From: GWF2-43-63 sp964559205
GTDB taxonomy: Bacteria > Bacteroidota > Bacteroidia > Bacteroidales > DTU049
DNA: 6,699 bases
Reading direction: 5' to 3'
Assembly: GCA_964559205.1 (NCBI GenBank)
Contig: CAZLHV010000181.1
Location: 1-6,699, forward strand
Below are positions 1-6,066 of this stretch, piece by piece; position 1 is the first letter of the stretch; every line of letters begins with the position of its first letter. The notes below the pieces were generated by a model, which was not told the origin of the DNA, searched no databases, and saw only the letters and a list, made by a program, of their open reading frames with translations. Made by a program: the position numbers and the translations under genes.

Positions 1-1554
1 GGTTTTTCTTTCGATGACAGCACTGCTACAGTTTATGATGGTACAGATGCTCTCCGTGGACGTTACCCCGGTGGTGTGATTTTCAACCCTTCAGGAAACA
101 ATGTTCCTACCAATGCTTTCGCAGTTGTAACAGGCCCGATGTCAAACTCAGGCGGTTTCATCGGCGGTTTTTTCGCATCTGAAAGACTTGACGGAACGCT
201 GAACAACAGCCAAACCACACTTTACACCACTGACACTGTCGGTGGCATTGGCGACCTGAATCAATTCCCCCGCATGCATCAGCAAAACTGCGGATCGAAA
301 TTCTTTACCTATGGCGATGCCAACACCGACGACGGAACATATTACACCGGCTTCACCACGGTATTAAATGTTGGAACATGGGACGGCGGTACCAACAGCG
401 TTGACTGGGTACGTGTTTCCCACACCCCCAACTTCCTCACCGACGGTTTGGGCAATCCTGACGGATATGCATATCCCGGTCTTGTTTTCGAACCCACAGG
501 AACCACCGGTTACCTGATTTATATCGGACGCGATGGTGCAGCTGCCGATCAGCTCACCTATCAGCCTCTGGTTTACAAATCAGTTGACGGCGGTATGACC
601 TGGAACAAAGATGCTGCATTTGACTGGACCACCAGCACTACCCTTTCGACTATTGCTACAGATCTTTCACCGGTTGGACGTCCAATGTTTGGCAGCATCC
701 GCGACATCACCATGGACGAAAACGGATATCCTCATTTCGTATCATATATCCATGGCGCTTTTTCAGACCATGTTGACTCTCTGGGTTACTATGCTGTTTA
801 CACAGGCATGCAAGGCATTGTTTGCGACGTGTTTATGACCTCGACCGGCTGGGATGCAGTGGTTGTTGATACTGTTTTTGCTACTGATCCAGATGATGAC
901 AATACGCTGATCGATCCGGGTACTGCAAATGCTGTTCCTTGGGACGAGCGTTTCCAGATCAGCCGTTCGGAAGACGGAAGCAAAATTTTCTATGCATGGA
1001 TGGACACCGATCCTATGCTTTCAGAAGTGAACCTCTATCCTGATGTGTATGTAAAAATGTACGATGTGGCTACTGCTACCATGGGTCCACGTATCAACCT
1101 GACCCAAGGCACCGATTATGACGCCAACAACTACTGGATGTACCTCAGCAACGTGTGCTTCGACATGGGCTCATACTATCAGGTTCACATCAACACTTCA
1201 ACCCTGGAAACCAACAGCAACAATCCGGTTGACCATGAATACATCAATGGTGTATACCTCGATGAAAACGGCAACCTGGTGACCAGCGTGAGCGACCTGC
1301 CTCTCGAAGCTCTGGTAAACATGTATCCTAACCCAACCAGCAGTGACCTCAACCTCGCTTTCAACGACAATGCTTCAGGTAAATTCAACGTGGTGGTGTA
1401 CAACACCCTCGGTAGCGTTGTGATGTCTGAAAACTTCGACGTAACAGGTGCTGTTGTCCGTACACTCAGCCTCAATGAACTGCCTACCGGCGTTTATATG
1501 GTTGAAGTTTCTGGCAACAATGGCGTGTTTACAAAGAAAATTATGAAGAACTAA
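1..1554 (+). CDS. T9SS type A sorting domain-containing secreted protein, 5'-truncated by window
   Basis: The reading frame is open from base 1, so the real start lies outside the window; a GTG at 76 is only an internal valine. About 517 residues are visible. Residues 194-201 read SVDGGMTW, a canonical Asp-box (S-x-D-x-G-x-T-W) of sialidase/BNR-type beta-propellers, and the stretch before it is Gly/Asn/Thr-rich beta-type sequence. The last ~80 residues (about 437-517) are a T9SS type A C-terminal domain: YPNPTSSDLN, then VVVYNTLGSVV, then LPTGVYMVEV and a basic end KKIMKN. In known family members this domain directs export across the outer membrane by PorU-type machinery and is removed or used for surface attachment. 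With a single Asp-box, no enzymatic activity can be claimed; substrate or adhesion role is unknown. It ends in a strong terminator, so it is transcribed apart from the next gene. Confidence 0.9.
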   Translation, partial: GFSFDDSTATVYDGTDALRGRYPGGVIFNPSGNNVPTNAFAVVTGPMSNSGGFIGGFFASERLDGTLNNSQTTLYTTDTVGGIGDLNQFPRMHQQNCGSKFFTYGDANTDDGTYYTGFTTVLNVGTWDGGTNSVDWVRVSHTPNFLTDGLGNPDGYAYPGLVFEPTGTTGYLIYIGRDGAAADQLTYQPLVYKSVDGGMTWNKDAAFDWTTSTTLSTIATDLSPVGRPMFGSIRDITMDENGYPHFVSYIHGAFSDHVDSLGYYAVYTGMQGIVCDVFMTSTGWDAVVVDTVFATDPDDDNTLIDPGTANAVPWDERFQISRSEDGSKIFYAWMDTDPMLSEVNLYPDVYVKMYDVATATMGPRINLTQGTDYDANNYWMYLSNVCFDMGSYYQVHINTSTLETNSNNPVDHEYINGVYLDENGNLVTSVSDLPLEALVNMYPNPTSSDLNLAFNDNASGKFNVVVYNTLGSVVMSENFDVTGAVVRTLSLNELPTGVYMVEVSGNNGVFTKKIMKN

Positions 1555-1570
1555 TCGTTTCTTCTCCACA

Positions 1571-1608
1571 AAAGCTGCCTCTGTTTTCAGGGGCAGCTTT
1601 TTTATTTT
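1571..1608 (+). terminator. Rho-independent terminator of the T9SS protein gene
   Basis: A 13-bp stem (1571-1583 with 1588-1600, one G-T pair at 1580/1591) with a TTTT loop is followed by a T-rich run to 1608. The stem starts 17 nt after the stop codon. It is among the clearest signals in the window. The T-tract touches the start codon of the next gene at 1609. Confidence 0.93.
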
Positions 1609-2235
1609 ATGAATATGTTGCCATCCATACGGCCCTATAATGTGTTGATTCCTGCAGCAGGCAACAGTTCTCGCATGGGGAGCTGTAAGTCTTTATTGTT
1701 GCGGCCTGAGGGAACGTCGTTTCTGAGCCACCTGATTACCTTTTATCAATCGCTGCATGCAAGCGAAATCATCGTCGTTGTGCAACCCGGAGAATTCGAT
1801 TTGCTGACGAAGCATATTGAATCAACATGTTTTGCTGATCGCGTTAAAATCATCACCCACCCTGATGTGTTAAAAGGCAGATTTATTTCACTGCAAATAG
1901 GAATAATCGCTTTTACCAGGCCCTTGCCACTTGTTATTCACAACATTGACAATCCTTATACAAATGACAAGCTAATTTATCAGCTAATAACCAGTACACA
2001 GTCCGGATCAACTGCGATTCCGGCACATGCCGGACAATATGGACATCCGGTGTGTATCGGAACCAATATTCAGCAAATCATACGCGAAACCGATGCAACA
2101 TCGGGTAACCTGCAAAACATTATCCAGAATCATCAAATCCAGATCGTTCAATCGCCTGATGAAGGTATTTTGTTGAACCTCAACAGTCAGGAAGCGTACG
2201 ATGCGTTTTTTCGCAAAAATCAGCCCCTCGCTTGA
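1609..2235 (+). CDS. MobA/MocA-like nucleotidyltransferase (NTP transferase domain)
   Basis: This 208-residue protein has the GT-A-type nucleotidyltransferase layout. Residues 14-28 read LIPAAGNSSRMGSCK, the N-terminal nucleotide-binding loop (AAGxSxRMGxxK) of MobA, MocA/MobA-like and GlmU-type enzymes. HNIDNP near the middle matches the metal-binding D-x-P motif, and GHPV follows about 35 residues later, as in MocA-like proteins. The C-terminal motif usually written DIDTPEDY is NLNSQEAY here, so both acidic positions are Asn; GlmU uses an Asn at its second metal site, so this need not mean inactivity. The likely reaction is transfer of a nucleotide from NTP/CTP to a phosphate-bearing substrate; molybdenum-cofactor cytidylylation is one option, but no molybdoenzyme gene is adjacent and the substrate is unknown. 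ATG 1609 is used; ATG 1615 is a close alternative. No Shine-Dalgarno sequence is visible. Confidence 0.8.
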   Translation: MNMLPSIRPYNVLIPAAGNSSRMGSCKSLLLRPEGTSFLSHLITFYQSLHASEIIVVVQPGEFDLLTKHIESTCFADRVKIITHPDVLKGRFISLQIGIIAFTRPLPLVIHNIDNPYTNDKLIYQLITSTQSGSTAIPAHAGQYGHPVCIGTNIQQIIRETDATSGNLQNIIQNHQIQIVQSPDEGILLNLNSQEAYDAFFRKNQPLA

Positions 2236-2240
2236 TTATT

Positions 2241-2270
2241 CTCATGCATTTTGTATGAGTCTCTGTTCAG
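2241..2270 (+). terminator. Possible weak terminator hairpin after the nucleotidyltransferase gene
   Basis: An 8-bp stem (2241-2248 with 2252-2259, one G-T pair) with a 3-nt loop lies six bases after the stop codon. The following bases are only moderately T-rich (TCTCTGTTC), so termination would be weak. It overlaps the possible -33 region of the pruA promoter. Confidence 0.3.
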
Positions 2271-2277
2271 AAATATG

Positions 2278-2285
2278 TACATTTG
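2278..2285 (+). promoter_or_regulatory. Putative Bacteroidota -7 box (TACATTTG) upstream of pruA
   Basis: TACATTTG is an exact match to TAnnTTTG, the -7 element described for Bacteroidota primary sigma factor promoters. The nearest TTTG upstream (2250-2253) is 24 nt away, longer than the usual spacing near 19-21, so the -33 element is uncertain. It would give a 5' leader of roughly 115-120 nt. A one-mismatch alternative, TAACTTTA at 2376-2383, would give a leader of about 20 nt. Confidence 0.45.
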
Positions 2286-2307
2286 CACCCGTTATGCATT
2301 TATCTTC

Positions 2308-2366
2308 ATATCGCATGTGCGCGATATCATCATGATAATTGGCATAACAAGGGAATATCATCCCTT
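2308..2366 (+). repeat. Cluster of three inverted repeats in the pruA leader
   Basis: Three perfect inverted repeats lie within 59 bases. ATATCGC (2308-2314) pairs with GCGATAT (2321-2327) across a 6-nt loop. TATCAT-C-ATGATA spans 2325-2337. AAGGGA (2349-2354) pairs with TCCCTT (2361-2366) across 6 nt. None is followed by a T-run, so they do not look like terminators. They could be protein operators or leader RNA structure; the sequence cannot decide between these. Confidence 0.5.
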
Positions 2367-2409
2367 CAAATGAAGTAACTTTAAACTCTGAAATCAAAAA
2401 CGCAGAACA

Positions 2410-4035
2410 ATGAACAATGCTATTTTTCAATTACGGGAACCACAAAATGAGCCTGTTTTATCGTATATACCGGGGTCAGAAGATTACAATCTGATCATGG
2501 CCGAGATTGCAAAACTCGAAAACAATCCAACCGAAGTACCTTTGATCATTAATGGTCAGGAAATCCGGACCGGAAAAACCGGAAACATTGTCAATCCGAA
2601 CAACCACAAGCAGGTTTTGGGCACGTACCACATGGCCGGTGAAAAGGAAGTTCAGATGGCCATTGATTCGGCCATGAAAGCCAAGGAAACCTGGGGCAAC
2701 ATGTCGTGGGTGGAACGGGTATCGATTTTCATGAAAATGGCCGAGCTGATGTCGAAAAAATACCGGTATCTGATCAATGCTGCCACCATGCTGGGACAGG
2801 GAAAGAACTTGTTTCAGGCTGAAATCGACGCGGCATGCGAGTGTATCGATTATTTAAGATTCAACTGTCATTTTGTTTCGAAGCTGTATGAAGATCAGCC
2901 AAAATCGGATACCAGCATGTTAAACCGTCTTGAGTTCAGACCACTCGAAGGTTTTGTGTTTGCCATCAGTCCATTCAATTTCACGGCTATTGCTCTCAAT
3001 TTATCAGTTTCTCCAGCCCTGATGGGCAACACCATTGTATGGAAACCTGCCACAACCTCGCTATTAAGCAATTATATTCTGATGAAACTGTATAAGGAAG
3101 CCGGCCTTCCTGATGGCGTCATCAACTTTATCCCGGGCCCCGGCAGTGTGGTGGGCAAAACCGTTTTGGCAGATAAAAATCTTGCTGGTATTCATTTCAC
3201 AGGCGGAACCGACACTTTCAATCATCTTTGGCAGGAAACCGCTAAAAACCTGAATAACTACATTTCGTATCCTAAGCTTGTTGGTGAAACCGGAGGTAAA
3301 GATTTTGTGATGGTTCACAACAGCGCCAATGCTCAGGAAGTGGCTGTAGCACTCATACGTGGAGCGTTTGAGTATCAAGGACAAAAATGCTCCGCAGCTT
3401 CTCGGGCCTATATTCCTGAATCGTTGTGGCCATCGGTTATGGAAAAAATGTTGTGCATGCTTAAGAGCATCAAAATGGGTTCGGTGAAAGATGTCAACAA
3501 TTTCATGAACGCAGTGATTGACAAAGCCTCATTCGACAATATTATGAGCTACATCGGCTATGCCAAGACGGCAGCCAACGCCGAAATTGTGTTTGGCGGA
3601 AATGGCGATGACAGCGTGGGATATTATGTCGATCCGACTGTGATTGTCACTACTGATCCGCATTTCAAAACAATGGAAGAAGAAATCTTTGGGCCCGTAC
3701 TGACCATCTATGTGTATCAGGACGCAGCCTGGGAAGAAACACTGAAACTGGTTGATGAAACTTCACCTTACGCATTAACAGGTGCTGTGTTTGCCCGCGA
3801 CCGTCAGACCATCATTGATGCCTGCAGGAACCTGCGCTATGCAGCCGGTAATTTCTATTATAACGATAAACCTTCGGGAGCCATGGTGGGAATGCAACCC
3901 TTTGGCGGAGCCCGCAAATCGGGGACAAACGACAAAGCCGGCGGACACCTTAACCTGATTCGCTGGACCAGTCCCAGAACAATCAAAGAAACCTTCATAC
4001 CGGCAACCGACTATCGCTATCCCTACATGAAGTAG
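2410..4035 (+). CDS. pruA: L-glutamate gamma-semialdehyde dehydrogenase (1-pyrroline-5-carboxylate dehydrogenase), stand-alone
   Basis: This 541-residue aldehyde dehydrogenase oxidises glutamate-gamma-semialdehyde (from P5C) to glutamate with NAD+, the second step of proline catabolism, in the cytoplasm. Key residues are visible: the oxyanion Asn190 in SPFNFTA, Lys212 in WKPATTS, FTGG at 263-266, the general base Glu293 in GETGGKD, the nucleophile Cys327 in GQKCSAAS (34 residues after the Glu, as in the family), and Glu425 in EEIFGPV. GARKSGTNDKAGG at 500-512 matches the loop that holds the amino-acid end of the substrate in the ALDH4A1 group. Length and the N-terminal REPQNEPVLSYIPGS segment fit the stand-alone ALDH4A1 form rather than the PutA fusion, and support ATG 2410. 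No proline dehydrogenase gene lies in the window. The gene has its own leader and terminator, so it is probably monocistronic. Confidence 0.95.
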   Translation: MNNAIFQLREPQNEPVLSYIPGSEDYNLIMAEIAKLENNPTEVPLIINGQEIRTGKTGNIVNPNNHKQVLGTYHMAGEKEVQMAIDSAMKAKETWGNMSWVERVSIFMKMAELMSKKYRYLINAATMLGQGKNLFQAEIDAACECIDYLRFNCHFVSKLYEDQPKSDTSMLNRLEFRPLEGFVFAISPFNFTAIALNLSVSPALMGNTIVWKPATTSLLSNYILMKLYKEAGLPDGVINFIPGPGSVVGKTVLADKNLAGIHFTGGTDTFNHLWQETAKNLNNYISYPKLVGETGGKDFVMVHNSANAQEVAVALIRGAFEYQGQKCSAASRAYIPESLWPSVMEKMLCMLKSIKMGSVKDVNNFMNAVIDKASFDNIMSYIGYAKTAANAEIVFGGNGDDSVGYYVDPTVIVTTDPHFKTMEEEIFGPVLTIYVYQDAAWEETLKLVDETSPYALTGAVFARDRQTIIDACRNLRYAAGNFYYNDKPSGAMVGMQPFGGARKSGTNDKAGGHLNLIRWTSPRTIKETFIPATDYRYPYMK

Positions 4036-4050
4036 AACAATTTGCTGCTA

Positions 4051-4079
4051 AAGCCTGCTGAATATGCAGGCTTTTTTTT
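4051..4079 (+). terminator. Rho-independent terminator of pruA
   Basis: AAGCCTGC (4051-4058) pairs perfectly with GCAGGCTT (4066-4073) across a 7-nt loop, followed by an unbroken T-run to 4079. It begins 15 nt after the pruA stop codon. Confidence 0.92.
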
Positions 4080-4315
4080 GCATGGAAATCGGGGACTGAG
4101 AAGGATGAAAACAATCTTTCCTTTGTTTCAAATTTCAGTTGAAAAATTCGGACAACTGATTTTCGCTGTCATCTATTGAAATATGCGGGTTTGAAATGAA
4201 CATTCCGCTCATTTAATGATTTCTGATTATGCAATTGATCACCTTCATGTCATCATTTTTCGCCCCCAAAAATTGCATCGGAAAATTTCAATCATTCAAA
4301 ATGGCCGCAAATGTT
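4080..4315. other. Non-coding stretch between the pruA terminator and the lipoprotein promoter
   Basis: No convincing gene is seen here. A reading frame runs in from ATG 4216 in phase with the downstream lipoprotein, but it has no signal-peptide character and crosses the -7 box at 4316, so it is taken as non-coding. A 24-codon frame (4105-4179) has no other support. The stretch is AT-rich and holds overlapping inverted repeats at 4126-4159. Confidence 0.6.
4126..4159 (+). repeat. Two overlapping, mutually exclusive inverted repeats
   Basis: TTTCAA (4126-4131) can pair with TTGAAA (4139-4144), and TCAGTTG (4135-4141) can pair with CAACTGA (4153-4159). The arms share bases 4139-4141, so only one hairpin can form at a time. 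There is no T-run after either. The position is about 160 bases upstream of the putative lipoprotein promoter; function is unknown. Confidence 0.35.
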
Positions 4316-4323
4316 TATCTTTG
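4316..4323 (+). promoter_or_regulatory. Putative Bacteroidota -7 box (TATCTTTG) of the lipoprotein gene
   Basis: TATCTTTG matches TAnnTTTG exactly and ends 15 nt before ATG 4339. Transcription would begin near 4328-4331, giving a leader of about 10 nt. The -33 region is weak (ATTC at 4294-4297, 18-nt spacer). Its position supports ATG 4339 over the upstream in-frame ATG 4216, which would lie before the transcript start. Confidence 0.55.
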
Positions 4324-4338
4324 AAAAAACAAGCAACC

Positions 4339-5649
4339 ATGCGTTTGTGGTATCTGGTTCTATGCCTTTGCGCGATCATCAATATTTCACTTACATCCTG
4401 TCAGGGTCAGGATCAACCATTTGGCGAACCGCCATTCCGAAATCAGGTTCATGGCGGGCTTGTATCGGACGAAGACAGCAGTGTGACTTTCTCTCTATTT
4501 ATTCCCGACGCGCCCGCTGACACCTTGTTGCCACTGATGGTATTTTTTGATCCTCATGGTAAAACCACAACGGTTCTTGAGCAATACAAAAAGCTGGCAA
4601 CGCAATATGGTTTTGCCCTTGCTGGCTTCGACCCGTCGGTCAACGGAAGAAATCCGAATTTGTTCATGCATCAAATCAGGCCTTGGCTGTCGATGCTGGC
4701 CATGAAAGCTCCCATCGACACCGGCAGGTTGTTTTTTGCCGGCTTTTCGGGCGGAGCCCGTATTGCAGCGCAGGTCATTGCACTGTTTCCCGATGCAAAA
4801 GCAGTGGCCATGTGTGGTGCAGGTCCGACGCAGGTGCTTACGTGGAAAAACCCGGATATTCATGCACTCTTCTTTGCTGGAACCGGCGATTTTAACTATC
4901 GTGAAGCCATTTCAACTGCCGAAAAATCAGCGCAGCGCAATCCGGCGGCATGCCAACTCTTTGTGGGCAAACATGCCTGGCCACCGGCAGAAGTATTCGA
5001 GACGTTTTTTGTGCTTGCCAGCCAGCTATCGGGCAAGAAGTTATCGGCAGAATGGTCACAACATCGCATGAATGAAGCGAACAGGCTTTTACAGCAACAA
5101 AGGCCCGATCTTGCCATTTCGCTATGCAACAGCGTGCTGCTCTGCACGGGCAGCCATGCCGGTGTGATGAAGCTGCGCGACAGCATCAGCGAAAACATTG
5201 ATCAAAAGTTTATTGTAGAGCTTCAGCATGCAGCGCAACAAGAATCTCAACTTCAATCATACCTTGTTGGCCTTTTTCAACGACACGACACAATACATTA
5301 TGCCCGGATGATCGATTCGCTTGCTCTGGCATGGCAGCGCGATTCTGTTTCGCTCATGTCCGACGTCAACAGACGTTTGCTGGCATATGGTGGCATTGTG
5401 GCCTACAGTTTCAGCCAGCGAAAATCGCAGTATCAGGCTCAGGACTTTTATCTGATTTTACGAATGTATGAAATCACAGAGCCAGAAAACCCCGAAATGC
5501 TGTTTCTGATGGCGGCATGGTATGCTGATAAAGGCGATTGCACTGCTGCAGAGAGATACTTTCAATGCTCACGCAAAAACGGGTTCAACGATCGGCAACG
5601 ATTTGAGCGGGAGCCATCTTTCGGGCATTGCACTCATATCCAATTCTGA
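4339..5649 (+). CDS. Lipoprotein with alpha/beta-hydrolase domain and C-terminal TPR-like region
   Basis: The predicted protein has 436 residues. Residues 1-21 form a lipoprotein signal: MRLW, a hydrophobic stretch, then the lipobox L18-T19-S20 with Cys21 as the lipidated residue. Residues about 40-230 look like an alpha/beta-hydrolase of the esterase/PHB-depolymerase-like kind: strand PLMVFFDPHG (65-74) with the oxyanion-loop HG, nucleophile elbow GFSGG with Ser137, candidate acid Asp184 in GTGDFNY, and candidate base His212 in GKHAWPP. Residues about 240-430 are helix-rich, with a TPR-like segment (AAWYADKGDCTAAERYFQCSRKNGF) near the end. The likely role is a membrane-anchored serine hydrolase, with the helical part for partner binding; the substrate is unknown. 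The start at 4339 is set by the signal peptide and the -7 box; an in-frame ATG at 4216 would bury the signal peptide. The gene lies 20 nt ahead of the MerR gene, so co-transcription is likely. Confidence 0.78.
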   Translation: MRLWYLVLCLCAIINISLTSCQGQDQPFGEPPFRNQVHGGLVSDEDSSVTFSLFIPDAPADTLLPLMVFFDPHGKTTTVLEQYKKLATQYGFALAGFDPSVNGRNPNLFMHQIRPWLSMLAMKAPIDTGRLFFAGFSGGARIAAQVIALFPDAKAVAMCGAGPTQVLTWKNPDIHALFFAGTGDFNYREAISTAEKSAQRNPAACQLFVGKHAWPPAEVFETFFVLASQLSGKKLSAEWSQHRMNEANRLLQQQRPDLAISLCNSVLLCTGSHAGVMKLRDSISENIDQKFIVELQHAAQQESQLQSYLVGLFQRHDTIHYARMIDSLALAWQRDSVSLMSDVNRRLLAYGGIVAYSFSQRKSQYQAQDFYLILRMYEITEPENPEMLFLMAAWYADKGDCTAAERYFQCSRKNGFNDRQRFEREPSFGHCTHIQF

Positions 5650-5658
5650 GAAAATGCT

Positions 5659-5666
5659 TACTTTTG
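5659..5666 (+). promoter_or_regulatory. -7-like box (TACTTTTG) directly before the merR start
   Basis: TACTTTTG matches TAnnTTTG but ends only 3 nt before ATG 5670, and no TTG lies at the expected -33 distance. If used, the transcript would begin at or inside the start codon (a leaderless message, or a start at TTG 5694). It may well be chance; read-through from the lipoprotein gene is the simpler explanation. Confidence 0.25.
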
Positions 5667-5669
5667 CTT

Positions 5670-6002
5670 ATGACCTTAACGAAAGATCAGAAATTGTTTT
5701 ATTCCATCGGTGAAGTCACCGAACGTTACGGCATCAAGCCTTCGACGCTTCATTTCTGGGAAAAGCAGTTTTCTGAGCTGAAACCGCGTCGGAATAAAAA
5801 AGGCAACCGCTTTTACACCGAAGATGACATTGTTTTGCTCGATATGATTTATTACCTCACGAAGGTAAAGGGCTACACACTCAAGGGCGCGCATGAGCGC
5901 ATCAAATCTGATCGAAAGAACATCGAGCGGCATGCGGCAATTTCAGCTACATTGAAAAAGCTCAAGCATTTTCTCGAAGAATTGAGAGACTCGATTCAAT
6001 AG
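5670..6002 (+). CDS. MerR-family transcriptional regulator, small
   Basis: The protein has 110 residues and is probably a cytoplasmic DNA-binding regulator. Residues 10-30 (FYSIGEVTERYGIKPSTLHFW) form the MerR winged-helix start: SIGEV, the recognition helix, then the R/HFWE motif. KPRRNKKGNRFYTEDDI (38-54) is the wing, followed by helices with KGYTLKGAHERIK. The C-terminal part (about residues 77-110) is a short, Leu/Lys-rich coiled-coil-like helix; there is no effector-binding domain and no metal-binding Cys pair, as in many Bacteroidota MerR proteins of about 110 residues. ATG 5670 is chosen because residues upstream of it in the longer frame (from 5628) overlap the lipoprotein gene and do not resemble the family. 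It lies 20 nt after the lipoprotein gene and is probably in the same transcript. The target is unknown. Confidence 0.85.
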   Translation: MTLTKDQKLFYSIGEVTERYGIKPSTLHFWEKQFSELKPRRNKKGNRFYTEDDIVLLDMIYYLTKVKGYTLKGAHERIKSDRKNIERHAAISATLKKLKHFLEELRDSIQ

Positions 6003-6012
6003 AATTCAATGA

Positions 6013-6038
6013 CAACAAAGTTGACCGATTGATCGGTT
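6013..6038. repeat. Compound inverted repeats between convergent genes
   Basis: CAAC-AAA-GTTG (6013-6023) is followed at once by ACCGAT-TG-ATCGGT (6024-6037). They sit in the 64-base gap between the 3' ends of the MerR and repeat-protein genes. No T-run follows on either strand, so a standard intrinsic terminator is not supported. The second repeat has the symmetry of a dimer-binding operator, but the location at gene ends argues for a termination or mRNA-end role. Confidence 0.35.
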
Positions 6039-6066
6039 CAGGCATTGCTATTGCGGTGGGTTTGGA

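Noticed and set aside
3064..3384. Minus-strand open frame of 106 codons
   Set aside because: It lies wholly inside pruA, whose catalytic motifs are intact on the + strand; the opposite frame has no recognisable features.
4105..4179. 24-codon frame starting MKTIFPLFQI
   Set aside because: An AGAAGG abuts the ATG with no proper spacing, there is no homology I recognise, and Bacteroidota rarely use such sites. Chance is sufficient.
4216..4338. N-terminal extension of the lipoprotein gene from ATG 4216
   Set aside because: It would place the lipoprotein signal peptide 41 residues inside the protein, and the -7 box at 4316 lies within it. The extension has no recognisable character.
4495..4863. 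Minus-strand open frame of 122 codons inside the lipoprotein gene
   Set aside because: It is a shadow of the hydrolase frame; the lipobox and nucleophile motif support the + strand gene.
5590..5649. Possible frameshift at the 3' end of the lipoprotein gene
   Set aside because: The final residues (HCTHIQF) look odd for a TPR-like tail, but no other frame continues the domain convincingly and the next gene starts 20 nt later.
5628..5669. Upstream start for the MerR gene
   Set aside because: It overlaps the lipoprotein gene by 22 bases and adds residues unlike the family's usual N-terminus; ATG 5670 fits better.
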